Positions 44,915 to 57,700 of a DNA stretch of 64,000 nucleotides are shown here, piece after piece; position 1 is the stretch's first letter; the number at the start of each line of letters is the position of its first letter. Origin of the DNA: Neorhizobium galegae (GTDB lineage Bacteria > Pseudomonadota > Alphaproteobacteria > Rhizobiales > Rhizobiaceae); the NCBI RefSeq assembly GCF_017877135.1, contig NZ_JAGIPH010000003.1, forward strand, positions 1 to 64,000. The letters are read 5' to 3'. The translations under genes and the position numbers were made by a program. A model generated the notes under the pieces. It did no database searches, was not told the origin of the DNA, and saw nothing but the letters and a program-made list of their open reading frames with translations.

Positions 44915-45056
44915 TATAAGCAAAAGCGCCGATGCCGTATGCCACCTATGCGTCCGCTGCATTGCTGGTGAAGATCCGTTAAAGCCTGTGGCGAAAAGAT
45001 GAGCGGCACTCCCGAACCGGGCAGTTTCATCGTGGCGGTGAAGGAGGCCCTGAAGC

Positions 45057-45170
45057 AAAAACGCCCACCGGGGGAGGACCGGTGGGCGTCGTGCAAAGTG
45101 ACCGGCGAATGGGAGGAGGAGGGTCGCCAGTCTATCGAGGTTCGCTGGGAGGAGGAGCGCGAACCGCCGA
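45057..45170 (-). ncRNA. Cuckoo/CcsR-like anti-Shine-Dalgarno small RNA
   Basis: On the minus strand three hairpins follow one another. Hairpin 1: GGTTCGC (45165-45159) with GCGAACC (45145-45139), loop containing CTCCTCCTCCC. Hairpin 2: GACTGGCGA (45132-45124) with TCGCCGGTC (45108-45100, one G-U), loop CCCTCCTCCTCCCAT. Hairpin 3: an 11-bp terminator stem (45089-45079 with 45071-45061), loop TCCTCCC, then TTTTT. Loops carrying CCUCCUCCC in serial hairpins ending in a terminator define the cuckoo/CcsR (alpha-r15-type) RNAs of alphaproteobacteria. In Rhodobacter such RNAs are cotranscribed with a DUF1127 gene; here DUF1127 genes lie next downstream. The 5' end is estimated. Confidence 0.82.
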
Positions 45171-45280
45171 ATCTCGTTCCGGGATCATCCCGAGGCGTTT
45201 TGCGGATGGACCGCCGACAGCCATGTCGCTGCAGGGCCAGCCCTGCTGATGAAATGACTATACCCGAGCAGGCTTCATTG

Positions 45281-45289
45281 TGCACTGCA
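45281..45289 (-). promoter_or_regulatory. TGCA-S-TGCA motif, site 4 (anti-SD small RNA)
   Basis: On the minus strand it reads TATATTGCAGTGCACAAT. It lies about 110 bp upstream of the estimated 5' end of the small RNA; the distance leaves room for a promoter or a longer 5' leader. Confidence 0.45.
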
Positions 45290-45530
45290 ATATAGGTGGG
45301 TGAGCCATTCGTCTGGCGCATGCCTTGACGCGCGCTTTTTGAATGTACTGTGCAAATATTAGGGCCTGGTAAACAACGGAGCGCTTCGCCCCTAAACCGG
45401 AGCATAAAGAGTTTCCTGTCTGCTGCCGCGGCAACTGTCATTTTTCCTTTGCGTGCGGAAAAAACGGTTGTTATAGAGACGCGCGCTCCGGAAGGCCTCT
45501 GCGCGAGGAATTTCCACGCGGTTTTGGGGC

Positions 45531-45615
<85 letters not shown>

Positions 45616-45775
45616 GTTCCGCGGCAGCTTCTGCCGCAGGCCTGATCCAGCTGGTGGCCCAGAGCCCCAGCGCGCACGAGATTGCATCGAAGCCACGACC
45701 GGCGACAGGTTCCGGCGTCGTGCTCACCGAAACCACGGCTGTCTGAGCACCGCCGCATGATATGAAGGTATGACA

Positions 45776-47263
45776 ATGCAGGTTATCGAAACGCTCGCTG
45801 AAGGGCTGAAGCGCGAAATCAAGGTCGTTATCCCGGCCAAGGACATGGAACAGCGCATGAACGAGCGCCTGGCGGAAGCCAAGGACAAGGTGCGCATCAA
45901 TGGTTTCCGTCCCGGCAAGGTTCCTGTCGGCCATCTGAAGAAGATGTACGGCAAGTCGATCATGGCCGAACTCGTCAACGAGATCGTCCGCGACCGCCCG
46001 AGCGCCATCCTGTCCGAGCGCGGCGAAAAGTCGGCGACCCAGCCGACCGTTGCGATGACCGAGGACGAAGCCGAAGCCGACAAGATCCTGAACGCCGAAG
46101 TCGATTTCGAATTCACGCTCTCCTACGAAGTCATCCCGGCCATCGAACTGAAGCCGACCGCCGGCATCAAGGTCGTGCGCGAAGTGGTTGACGTTCCGGA
46201 AGAAGAAGTCACCGAGCAGATCCTCAAGATCGCCGAAAGCGCGCGCACCTTCGAAGCCAAGGATGCTGCTGCCGAAACCGGCGACCGCGTGACGATGAAC
46301 TATCTCGGCAAGGTCGATGGCGTGGCCTTCGATGGCGGCGCCGCCGAAGATGCCGAACTCGTCATCGGCTCCAACCGCTTCATCCCGGGCTTTGAAGACC
46401 AGCTGGTCGGCGTCAAGGCCGGCGAAGACAAAGTCATCACCGTCACCTTCCCGTCGGAATATCCGGCCGCAAACCTTGCCGGCAAGGAAGCCACCTTCGA
46501 CATCACCGTCAAGGAAGTGGCAGCACCGGCCAACCTCGAACTGAACGACGAACTGGCCACCACGCTTGGCGTCGAATCGCTCGACAAGCTGAAGGAAATC
46601 GTGCGCGGCCAGATCGAAGGCCAGTACGGCAACGTCACCCGCCAGAAGGTCAAGCGTCAGATCCTCGACCAGCTGGACGAGATGTACAAGTTCGACACGC
46701 CGGAAAGCCTCGTCAACGCCGAGTTCGACAACATCTGGCGCCAGATCAACACCGATCTCGCCCAGTCCGGCAAGACCTTTGCCGATGAGGACACCACGGA
46801 AGAAGAAGCCCGCGCCGAATATCGCAAGCTGGCTGAACGCCGCGTCCGTCTCGGTCTGGTTCTCTCCGAAATCGGCGAAAAGGCCGGCGTCGAAGTGACC
46901 GAGGAAGAAATGCAGCGCGCGCTCTATGCCCAGCTGCAGCAGTTCCCCGGCCAGCAGAAGGAAATCCTCGATTTCTTCCGCAACACGCCCGGCGCTTCCG
47001 CATCGCTGCGCGCTCCGATCTTTGAAGAAAAGGTCGTCGACAAGCTGCTCTCCGAAATCGACGTGACGGACAAGACCGTGACGAAGGAAGAGCTTCTCGC
47101 CGAAGACGAAAACGAAGGCGAAGAAAAGACCGAAGCCAAGAAGGCCGCTCCGAAGAAGAAGGCTGCCAAGGCTGAAGCCGAGGCTGCCGAGGGCGAAGAA
47201 GCTCCGGCTCCGAAGAAGAAGGCCGCTTCGAAGAAGAAGGCTGCCGAAGGCGACGCTGAATAA
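45776..47263 (+). CDS. tig: Trigger factor, ribosome-associated chaperone and prolyl isomerase
   Basis: The 495-residue protein has an N-terminal ribosome-binding domain with [17 protein letters not shown] (signature FRxGxxP), a central FKBP-type PPIase domain (about 165-250: [25 protein letters not shown]) and a helical chaperone C-terminus. It ends in a tail of about 40 residues of alternating Lys/Ala/Glu ([32 protein letters not shown]), as in rhizobial trigger factors. ATG 45776 is seven bases after GAAGG; ATG 45770 is too close. A terminator follows. Confidence 0.97.
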   Translation: MQVIETLAEGLKREIKVVIPAKDMEQRMNERLAEAKDKVRINGFRPGKVPVGHLKKMYGKSIMAELVNEIVRDRPSAILSERGEKSATQPTVAMTEDEAEADKILNAEVDFEFTLSYEVIPAIELKPTAGIKVVREVVDVPEEEVTEQILKIAESARTFEAKDAAAETGDRVTMNYLGKVDGVAFDGGAAEDAELVIGSNRFIPGFEDQLVGVKAGEDKVITVTFPSEYPAANLAGKEATFDITVKEVAAPANLELNDELATTLGVESLDKLKEIVRGQIEGQYGNVTRQKVKRQILDQLDEMYKFDTPESLVNAEFDNIWRQINTDLAQSGKTFADEDTTEEEARAEYRKLAERRVRLGLVLSEIGEKAGVEVTEEEMQRALYAQLQQFPGQQKEILDFFRNTPGASASLRAPIFEEKVVDKLLSEIDVTDKTVTKEELLAEDENEGEEKTEAKKAAPKKKAAKAEAEAAEGEEAPAPKKKAASKKKAAEGDAE

Positions 47264-47297
47264 GCGTCTTCCAGCTCAACAGGCCATTTGCTTGCAG

Positions 47298-47330
47298 AAA
47301 GACCTCCGGCGTCACCGCCGGGGGTCTTTT
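47298..47330 (+). terminator. Rho-independent terminator of tig
   Basis: AAGACCTCCGGCG pairs with CGCCGGGGGTCTT around TCAC (one G-U), followed by TTTT. Confidence 0.88.
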
Positions 47331-47681
47331 CGTGCGTGGCTAAGGTCAGAGAGGCGACTGGCGGTGAGGAGCGTGGCTGGCTGGCAAGGCGGCAGTCAGG
47401 GGCGTGTCGCCGACCTGCGACGGGTCAGGATCGGATTGCGGTCGCAACCGCTGTCGGTGCAGTGATACAGCAGCCCCGAATCGGGCTTCGACGATCAGGC
47501 GTCACCGGCCCGCTTGACCGTGCTTCCAGAGCTGGACTTATGTTTTAGGAGGGCTGGGCAGAAGGGGCGAGTGCGGACGATTGCCGGCGTTGCGCAAGGG
47601 GAAATTCTGCCACTCTGGTCCGCTTGAAAGAGCGGCGAGTGACCGCCGGCCGTTGCTGCCGGCGGGGTGTCTTTACCGCAT
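47331..47681. other. Intergenic stretch, nothing recognised
   Basis: A 351-bp gap between the tig terminator and the convergent small gene at 47682. No credible frame, tRNA or strong hairpin was seen, apart from the short complementary GGTTGCGAC/GTCGCAACC-type pair near 47440. Confidence 0.5.
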
Positions 47682-47930
47682 TCAGGCGACGCGGCTATGG
47701 TCCAAGGAGCGCTCTTCCAGGAAGGCGCTGTAAAATCCGGTATCGATGCGGCGCATGGCATGCTCGATGGCCCAGCCGAAGGCCCAGGCATCGCACATCA
47801 GCTGCACATCTTCGCGGCCAAGCCCATCATGGACCATCGGGCGCAGGAACGGGTTTTCCTGCGCGGTCGCACCCAGCATGCGGGCCTTGGACCCGCGCTC
47901 CTGCCATTCGAGAAGAGACTCAATATTCAT
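47682..47930 (-). CDS. Rmf/CrpP-like small protein
   Basis: The 82-residue protein shows LLEWQERGSKARMLGATAQENPF followed by CDAWAFGWAIEHAMR (quoted in parts). The pattern of a helix, Gly-x(2-3)-Ala-x(3)-Gly, an NP or CP-type turn and a Trp/Gly-Trp helix resembles ribosome modulation factor and CrpP. The similarity is short and by eye. AGGTGAAGAC precedes ATG 47930. It lies downstream of, and on the same strand as, the Crp/Fnr gene. Confidence 0.5.
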   Translation of the reverse strand: MNIESLLEWQERGSKARMLGATAQENPFLRPMVHDGLGREDVQLMCDAWAFGWAIEHAMRRIDTGFYSAFLEERSLDHSRVA

Positions 47931-48062
47931 GTCTTCACCTGTTTCAGCAGGCGTAACTAGTCTCGCTCCCCTCATCGGGCAAGGTGGATACCTGACGAAT
48001 GCTTAGTATTTTTTTAACCGTCATCATCATTAAAAAGCTTGCCGAATCAGTCAGATGCTGAA

Positions 48063-48782
48063 TCAGCGCGGTTGACGCTGCAAGCTGAGATAGACCGGGT
48101 CGAAACCGGCAAACCGCTGCAGGCGGTTCCAGTCGGTGACAGTGATGCGCTCCTTCGACCAGGTCATGCACTGCTCGCTGCGCAGTTCCTGGATTACCCG
48201 GTTCATATGGACAAGCGAGAGGCCCATCACGTCGGCCATCTGCATCTGGGACAGGGGAAAGTGAAAGCTGTTGTCCTCCACCCGGTTGACGATGCGCAGG
48301 CGCAGGTAAAGCTCGCAGATGATATGAGCGAGATGCGCGGCCCGCGCCCGTCGTCCCATCGCCACCAGCCATTGGCGGCTGATGGCACTCTGGATCAGCG
48401 TATCGAGCCACAGGAGGCGCGTCAGGTGCGGTTCGGTTTCGGAAAGCTCGCGCAGTGCCGAATGCTCGGCCACGGCTATGCGGCAGGGGGACAGAGCCAC
48501 GAGGCCGTGATCCATGGTCTTGACCAGGAAGGCGTGCAGGTCGACGAATTCGCCGGGCACATGCAGCGAGGTCAATTGCCTCTGGCCGTCGCCGGTGATG
48601 GTGTAGCGTGCGGCAAAGCCATCCAGCAGCAGGCAGCTGGTCGTCGGCTGCTCGCCTTCCTTGACGATATCCTCATGGGTCGCAACCCGCCGCTCGCGGG
48701 TCAGAATCGCGCGCAGCCGCGCTTTCTCGCGCTCATCAAGCGTATCTCTGTGCTCAAGGTTCAGCAGCAAGGGCTCTATCAA
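48063..48782 (-). CDS. Crp/Fnr-family transcriptional regulator
   Basis: The 239-residue protein has an N-terminal cyclic-nucleotide-binding fold (about 25-140: GEQPTTSCLLLDGFAARYTI in parts, LHVPGEFVDLHAF) and a C-terminal Crp HTH (about 150-225: FPLSQMQMADVMGLSLVHMNRVIQEL in parts). The Cys pattern of an FNR iron-sulfur cluster is absent, and the site lacks the Arg-Ser phosphate-binding signature of true CRP, so the ligand is unknown. Rhizobia carry many such regulators. Confidence 0.9.
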   Translation of the reverse strand: MIEPLLLNLEHRDTLDEREKARLRAILTRERRVATHEDIVKEGEQPTTSCLLLDGFAARYTITGDGQRQLTSLHVPGEFVDLHAFLVKTMDHGLVALSPCRIAVAEHSALRELSETEPHLTRLLWLDTLIQSAISRQWLVAMGRRARAAHLAHIICELYLRLRIVNRVEDNSFHFPLSQMQMADVMGLSLVHMNRVIQELRSEQCMTWSKERITVTDWNRLQRFAGFDPVYLSLQRQPR

Positions 48783-48900
48783 GGTCTGTCTCCGAAGTCA
48801 GGTCAGTCCGGGTAGATGTTCAACGGGCTCGGGCGCTGTTTGTGCCCTTTTGGGGGAACATTCTTTGCGATGGCTGATTGTGTCCCGGTAAGGCATGGTG

Positions 48901-49149
48901 ATGACGATGACCCGCTATCTCTTTGACATCCACAATGACGGTCTCGATCATGAGCCGGTTCCGATGGAGCTCTCCTCGCGGGAGGATGTGGTGCGCGAAG
49001 CCGGACGGATCCTGGCCGACATGGCGCGGGACGAAATGCGCGGCAGCCGGCAGATGTCCATCTTTCTCAATGTGCGGGATGAGACCGGGCGGCCGGTCTT
49101 CGTGAGCAGTCTGTCTTTCATGGCCGAATGGCTGGAAAAGGACAGCTGA
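48901..49149 (+). CDS. DUF6894-like small protein
   Basis: The 82-residue protein begins MTMTRYLFDIHNDGLDHEPV and continues SSREDVVREAGRILADMARDEM, ending with FLNVRDETGRPVFVSSLSF (quoted in parts). This matches the RYxFD...VRDExGxPV pattern of the DUF6894-type small proteins common in Rhizobiales. Several ATGs (48895, 48901, 48907) are possible; TAAGG is best spaced for 48901. The function is unknown. It converges on glgB across a large palindrome. Confidence 0.75.
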   Translation: MTMTRYLFDIHNDGLDHEPVPMELSSREDVVREAGRILADMARDEMRGSRQMSIFLNVRDETGRPVFVSSLSFMAEWLEKDS

Positions 49150-49157
49150 GATCATGA

Positions 49158-49207
49158 CCCATGCTCAAAGGGAGGAGGCGTTTCCGCCTCCTCCCTTTGA
49201 GCATGGG
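49158..49207. terminator. Perfect 23-bp inverted repeat between convergent genes
   Basis: The arms 49158-49180 and 49185-49207 are fully complementary over 23 bp with a 4-base centre (TTTC). The stem contains GGGAGGAGG opposite CCTCCTCCC. It lies between the stops of the DUF6894-like gene and glgB, so a bidirectional terminator or mRNA-end stabiliser is likely, although no clear T-tract follows. Confidence 0.8.
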
Positions 49208-49220
49208 CGTCAGCTGCGTT

Positions 49221-51424
<2,204 letters not shown>

Positions 51425-51428
<4 letters not shown>

Positions 51429-54400
51429 GTCATTTTCTCCGAGAGCCTTTGAACAATGGCAGAAAAGCCTGAGAGCGGGATCGGCAGCCACTTCGGCCGG
51501 TTGCGGGCCTCGTAGCCGATCTCGTAGGCGGCTTTCTGCAGGAGGTAGAGGTCGAGCATGCGCTGGCGATCGTCAGGATTGACGCGCAATGCATCGGATT
51601 GATCGGTGATGGCGAAATAGGCGTCGAGGAAGGCCGTCTCAGCCTGCTCGGCAAAGGTGCGGATCATCGCGGTGCGCTGCGGATTTTCCGTTTCCGCCAC
51701 CGCTTCCGTATCCAGTTCCGCCGTGGCGGCAAGATAGCTCAACGAGCGCAGAAGACCGGCCACATCCCGCAGCGGAATGGTTTTTGCCCGGCGTTCGGCC
51801 AGCGTCTTTGCCGGCTCGCCCTCGAAGTCGATGATGTAGGCATCGGTTTCGGCCACCAGGATCTGGCCGAGGTGAAAGTCACCGTGATTACGGATCATCA
51901 GGGCGCCTTCTGCGGATCGGGCGAGATCCGCGGCAATGGAAAGCAGATCCTCCCGGCGTGACAGAAGCGGTTCCACCATGGCGGCCGTCTCGGTGTCGAG
52001 ATCACTGTTTGCCTCCGACAGGATGGACAGCGTCTTTTCGATCTGGTCCACCGCTGCCTTGCGCCACAGTTCGACGTTTTCCGGCAGGGCCGGAAGCGGC
52101 CTGAAGTCATCGTTGTCGGTCTCTGCCGCAAGCGCCACATGCAGTTCGCCCAGCCGCGTGCCGATCGTGCCGGCAAAGTTGCCCAATGGCCGCATCAGGT
52201 CGCTGATGGTGTCCGGGTCGGCGTCGGATAGCCCGACATCGTCGAGAACGCGGCGCAGGTTGGAGAGCATCCAGTTCCAGGCGTCTCCCTGGTTGCGGAC
52301 AGCACCCTGCACGATCATCAGCGTGTAGCGCTCGCCCTCCGGCGCCGTGCGCACCACTTCGCCGAGAAGCGGTGCCGTGTTCTGGTAGCCGACTTCCGTC
52401 AGGTACCGCGTCATTTCCACTTCCGGATGGATGCCCGGGAAGATGTGGCGGATGAGCTTGACCATGGCCATGTCGGCGATGATCAGCGAGCTGTTGGACT
52501 GCTCGGCCGACAGCCAGCGCACCGGCATGTCATCGGCAATGCTCATGCAGTCGAGCTGATCGGAGCCCAAAAATTCCAGCGTGCCGCCGCGACCGGAGAG
52601 GACCGAACGTTCGCAGAGACCACGGATCACCCCACGCGCCATCGCTTCCAGCGCAAAACCGTCCGTGAGGAAGCCGACGCGGCGTCCCTGCCGGATGCGT
52701 GCCAGCGCCAGCTGCTGGGCAAGCGCCGGTGGCTGCGTATCGTCCCAGGCCGCTGTCAGCGGCAGGAGATAGGTTTCGGTATGGTCTTCAAGCTCTACGG
52801 CAAGCTCGCCGAGCAGAATGTTGTGCGTGATCCCCATCGGCGTTGCGGCAACCAGCGTTGCCTTCTTCATCGCTTCGCCCTTGGAGCCGAACCAGCGGCG
52901 CTTGTCGAGATAGGCCGGCAGGATGTCGCGCGACAGGGTTTCTGCAAGCTTCGGCTGATCGATGAGTTCGGTCAGATCGCGCCGCACCACCAGCGTGTTG
53001 AGGTCGGCCAGTTGCGACGGCGGCTCGGTGCGCCAGGCAGGGCCATCGGCCTCTGCCACCAGCTGGAACCAGTAGAAGGAAAACGGCGGCAGCGTCAGCA
53101 GATAGGTCAGTTCGCCAATCGGCGGGAAGGGCGACATGCCGGTAAGCTCGATCGGCACGCGTCCCTTGAACTCGGAAAGATCAAGTTCCACCGCCTGCGG
53201 CAGGCGCGAGAGATTTGCCACGCAGAGCACCGTCTCGCCCTGATATTCGCGCAGGTAAGCGAGAATCTTGCGGTTGCCGGGGGTGAGGAAGCGCAGCGAT
53301 CCGCGCCCGAAGGCCGGGTGCTTGCCGCGCAGCGCGAGCATCCGGCGTGTCCAGTTGAGAAGCGAATGGTTGTCGACGCTCTGTGCCTCGACATTCAGTG
53401 CCTCATAGCCATAGAGCGGGTCCATCACCGGCGGCAGCACAAGCCGGGCAGGATCGGCGCGCGAAAAGCCGCCATTGCGGTCATTCGACCACTGCATCGG
53501 GGTTCGCACCCCATCGCGGTCGCCGAGATAGATATTGTCGCCCATGCCGATTTCGTCGCCGTAATAGAGGACCGGCGTGCCGGGCATGGAGAGGAGCAGG
53601 CCGTTCATCAGCTCGACGCGGCGGCGGTCGCGTTCCATCAGCGGCGCCAGGCGCCGGCGGATGCCGAGGTTGATGCGCGCACGACGGTCCGAGGCATAGA
53701 TGCTCCAGAGATAGTCGCGCTCCTCGTCCGTCACCATTTCCAGCGTCAATTCGTCATGGTTGCGCAGGAAAATCGCCCACTGGCAGTTTTCCGGGATTTC
53801 CGGCGTCTGGCGCATGATGTCGGTGATGGGAAAGCGGTCTTCCTTGGCGATGGCCATGTACATGCGCGGCATCAGCGGGAAGTGGAATGCCATGTTGCAT
53901 TCGTCGCCGTTGCCAAAATATTCCGAGGTATCCTCAGGCCACTGGTTCGCTTCGGCCAGCAGCACCTTGCCGGGATGGGTGGCGTCGAGAGCCGCGCGGA
54001 TCTTCTTCAGGATTTCATGGGTTTCCGGCAGGTTCTCGTTGTTGGTGCCCTCGCGCTCGATCAAGTAGGGGATGGCGTCGAGGCGGAAGCCGTCGATGCC
54101 GGTTTCCAGCCAGAAGCGCATGACGTTCAAGAGCTCGTCCATCACCTGCGGATTGTCGAAATTCAGATCCGGCTGATGGGAATAGAAACGGTGCCAGTAA
54201 TAGGCGCCGGCCACCGGATCCCAGGTCCAGTTGGATTTTTCCGTATCGAGAAAGATGATGCGGGTTTCCGGAAATTTTTGGTCGGTGTCGGACCAGACAT
54301 AAAAATCCCGCTCCGGCGAGCCGGCCGGTGCATTGCGAGCCCGCTGGAACCAGGGGTGCTGATCGGAGGTGTGGTTGATGACAAGCTCGATGATGACGCG

Positions 54401-54709
54401 GATGCCGCGCGCATGGGCGGCATCCACGAAGGCACGGAAATCATCCATCGTGCCGTAATCGGGACTGACCGCACCGTAATCGGCAATGTCATAGCCGTCA
54501 TCGCGACGGGGCGATGGGAAGAAGGGAAGAAGCCAGATGGCAGTCGCCCCGAGGGAGGCGATATGGTCGATCTTTTCGGTCAGCCCCGCGAAATCGCCGA
54601 TCCCGTCTCCGTTCGAATCGAAGAAGGATTTTACGTGCAGCTGGTAGATGATGGAGTCCTTGTACCACAGCAGGTCCTGCTCGGCCTGCTGGTTCTGCAT
54701 CATATCCAT
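51425..54709 (-). CDS. treS: Trehalose synthase fused to maltokinase
   Basis: The 1094-residue fusion has an N-terminal GH13 trehalose synthase (about 1-560: [20 protein letters not shown] in parts, nucleophile Asp about 210 in [10 protein letters not shown], Glu about 251 in [24 protein letters not shown]). The C-terminal maltokinase (Pep2-like, about 590-1090) has [26 protein letters not shown] (in parts; catalytic HGDFH and DFEGE). One chain thus isomerises trehalose to maltose and phosphorylates maltose to maltose 1-phosphate, the GlgE substrate. It starts 12 bp after glgE and overlaps glgB. Confidence 0.95.
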
Positions 54710-54721
54710 GAATATCCTCCC

Positions 54722-57700
54722 TTAACGGACGCGCCAGACGGAAAACGGCAGGCCGGGCTCGAGCCGCAACCGCTGCCATTTCCCCGTCAGCGTGAATTTT
54801 TGACCACTGATCAGGTCTTCCATGTTAAGTGCGCCATGGTCCGGGAGGTTCCATGACCAGAGAGGTATCTCTACATCTGCCTCCTGCGGCTGGTGCGGAT
54901 CGAGGCTGACGCCGATCAGGAGCACGTTTTCGCGGCCGGGGCTCGCCTTCTCGTAAAACATCACATTGTCGTTGAAGGCGATGAGCTGACGCAGGCCGAG
55001 ATGCGAGTGCAGCGCGGGATTATCGCGCCGGATGCGGTTCAGCATGGCAATCTCGTTCTTGATATGCCCCGGCCGGTCATGATCCCACACACGGATCTCG
55101 TATTTCTCCGAATCCGCATATTCCTTGCGCTTGGCGTCCGGCCTGCCTTCGCACAGCTCAAAGCCGTTGTAGACCCCCCAAAGGCCGGACAGCGTGGCCG
55201 CAAGTGCCGCGCGGATGAGATAAGCCGGGCGCGGAGCGTTCTGCAGAAAGTCCGGGTTGATGTCGTGCGTGTTGACGAAGAAGTGCGGGCGGAAGAATTC
55301 GCGCGGCTCTTCCGTCGTCAGCTCCCGCATATAGGTTTCGATCTCCGCCTTGGTGTTGCGCCAGGTGAAGTAGGTATAGGACTGCGAGAAGCCGACCTTG
55401 GCGAGGCGATACATCACCTTCGGGCGGGTAAAGGCTTCCGACAGGAAGACCACGTCGGGATGGCGCCCGCGGATATCCGCGATCAGCCACTCCCAGAACG
55501 GAAACGGCTTGGTGTGCGGGTTATCGACCCGAAACAGTTTGACGCCATTGTCGACCCAGAGCTGCACGACGTCGCGAAGCTCGGTCCAGAGTGACGGCAC
55601 GGCATCCTTGGCGTAGAAATCGACGTTGACGATGTCCTCGTATTTCTTCGGCGGATTTTCGGCGTAGCGAACGGTGCCATCCGGACGCCAGTCAAACCAG
55701 CCGGCATGGTCCTTCAGCCAGGGATGATCGGGCGAGGCCTGGATGGCAAGATCAAGGGCGATTTCCAGCCCATGCTCTGCGGCAGCGGTAACCAGCCTGC
55801 GAAAATCCTCGAATGTGCCAAGCTGCGGATGGATGGCATCATGACCGCCATCCGGCGAACCGATGCCATAGGGGCTGCCGGGATCGTTCGGCCCGGCGGT
55901 CAGGCTGTTGTTGCGGCCCTTGCGGTTTGTAGAACCGATCGGGTGGATCGGCGGGAAATAGAGGACGTCAAAGCCCATGTCGCGAATGGCGGGCAGGCGG
56001 GCAATCACGTCATCGAAGGTTCCGTGACGGTTCGCATCGCCGCTCTGCGAGCGCGGAAAGATCTGGAACCAGCTGGCAAAGGCTGCCTCGCGACGCTCCG
56101 CATCGAGGGGCATTGCCGCGGAGCGGACGCGATGCGGTCGCTGGTCTGCCTCGGCCATCAGCCGGAAGGTGTCGGCGGACAGGAGCACCTCGACCTTCTC
56201 CGCAGCGCCCAGCGCCAGCAGCCGGTCGTGAAGCGCTGACAGCCGCGTTGCCACATCGCCCGAAGCGCTGGCCTTCGCCCCTTCGACAAGATTGATGCCC
56301 TCGATGGTTTCGAGCGTCAGATCGAGGCGCGCCTCGTGCTTCTTGGAAAGCTCGTAACGGAAGATGGCAAACGGGTTGCGCCAGGCCTCCACGGCAAATT
56401 CGTAGCGCCCGAGCCGTCGCAGCGGAAATTCCGCCCGCCAGCGATCGTTGACGACCATGCGCATCGGCACTTCCGTCCAGTCCGCTTCGTCGGCTGCGCG
56501 ATAAAACAGGCTTGCCGAAATCGGATCATGCCCGTCGCCGAACACGTCGGCTTCCACCTCGACGGTCGAGCCCACCACGCGCTTGACCGGGAACCGGCCG
56601 TCATCGACGCTGGGGCTGACCTTTTCGATGGCAAGGCGGGGCGAGGCGGCGGCCTCGGCCACGTCCGGCACCGCGACGGCATTCACAATGGCCGGAGACG
56701 CCGTGCCCTGGAACAGGCGCAACTCGCCGGGCTGCAGTCGCAAGGGGCCGGTGAGCATGACCGGCGACTGGCTGTCTGCATCCCTAATAGGCAGGAAGCC
56801 GGACGCCGCTTCGCGCACTGCATTGAGCGGAGCAGGGGCTGCGCGTCGAAGGTCGCGATTGACCACCACGAGACGCAGGTCCCGGGCGCTGCGCAGATCT
56901 TCCGCGTCCGGCATAATGAGACCGATCGCCGGCGTCTGCGAGGCCGTGATGAGCCGCAGCGGCCGGCTGCCGGTCGATCCACGGGCCGTGCTCTTCTGCG
57001 CGTTGACGGCCCGGATGTCGGGCGAAAGATCGTACAGACCGCCTTCGGCCAAAGCGCGAAGTCCGCTACCCGTGCCATAGGTCGGATCGAGTGGCGCCGT
57101 TGCGCCATACTCGAAACCCATCGGCATCATCAGCCCCTGGCCGAGCGCACCCGCCAGTTGCAGAGCCTGGCGTGCGCGCCGGCTGCGGATCTCGGCGCTG
57201 TCCATGCCATGCGCGAGGCGCTTTGCAAACGGGGCTTCCGGAAAGGTGATCTGGTAGGCAAAGCGCCGCTGGATATCGTATTCTTCGAGGAACCAGCGCT
57301 CTTCGAGATCCCACCAGGCAAGCGACGAAAAACAGCCATCGAATCCGCTCTCCGGATCCAGATCCGCCAGCTGACGGCGTATGTCGAAACCGGTGCCGGG
57401 CGTCCAGGCGAGGAAAAGCGCCTCCGGGTTTTCCGTTCGGGCCGTCGCAATGAGGCGCGACCAGACGTCAGCCGGCAGCCGGTCGAGGCCAAGGCATCGG
57501 AAGCCGGAGACGCCCGCTTTCAGCATGAGGGCGATGCGCTCGTTCCAGAGGGAAAGATGCGCGTCCAGCGCCTGCGGGGCGTTGAGGTGCAGCGGCCGGC
57601 TATGGGCGACCAGGGGGTGGATGCGCGGATCGGCAAGGGCCGACCGCTCTGCGTCCTGTGGGATCACCTCGCGATCGATCACCAGATCGAACATCAGGGA

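Noticed and set aside
45346..45354. Partial fifth copy of the TGCA-S-TGCA motif (TACTGTGCA)
   Set aside because: It matches only one half of the motif and has no clear downstream minus-strand unit of its own.
52427..54856. 809-codon open frame on the plus strand
   Set aside because: It is opposite the treS-maltokinase fusion, which carries complete catalytic motifs.
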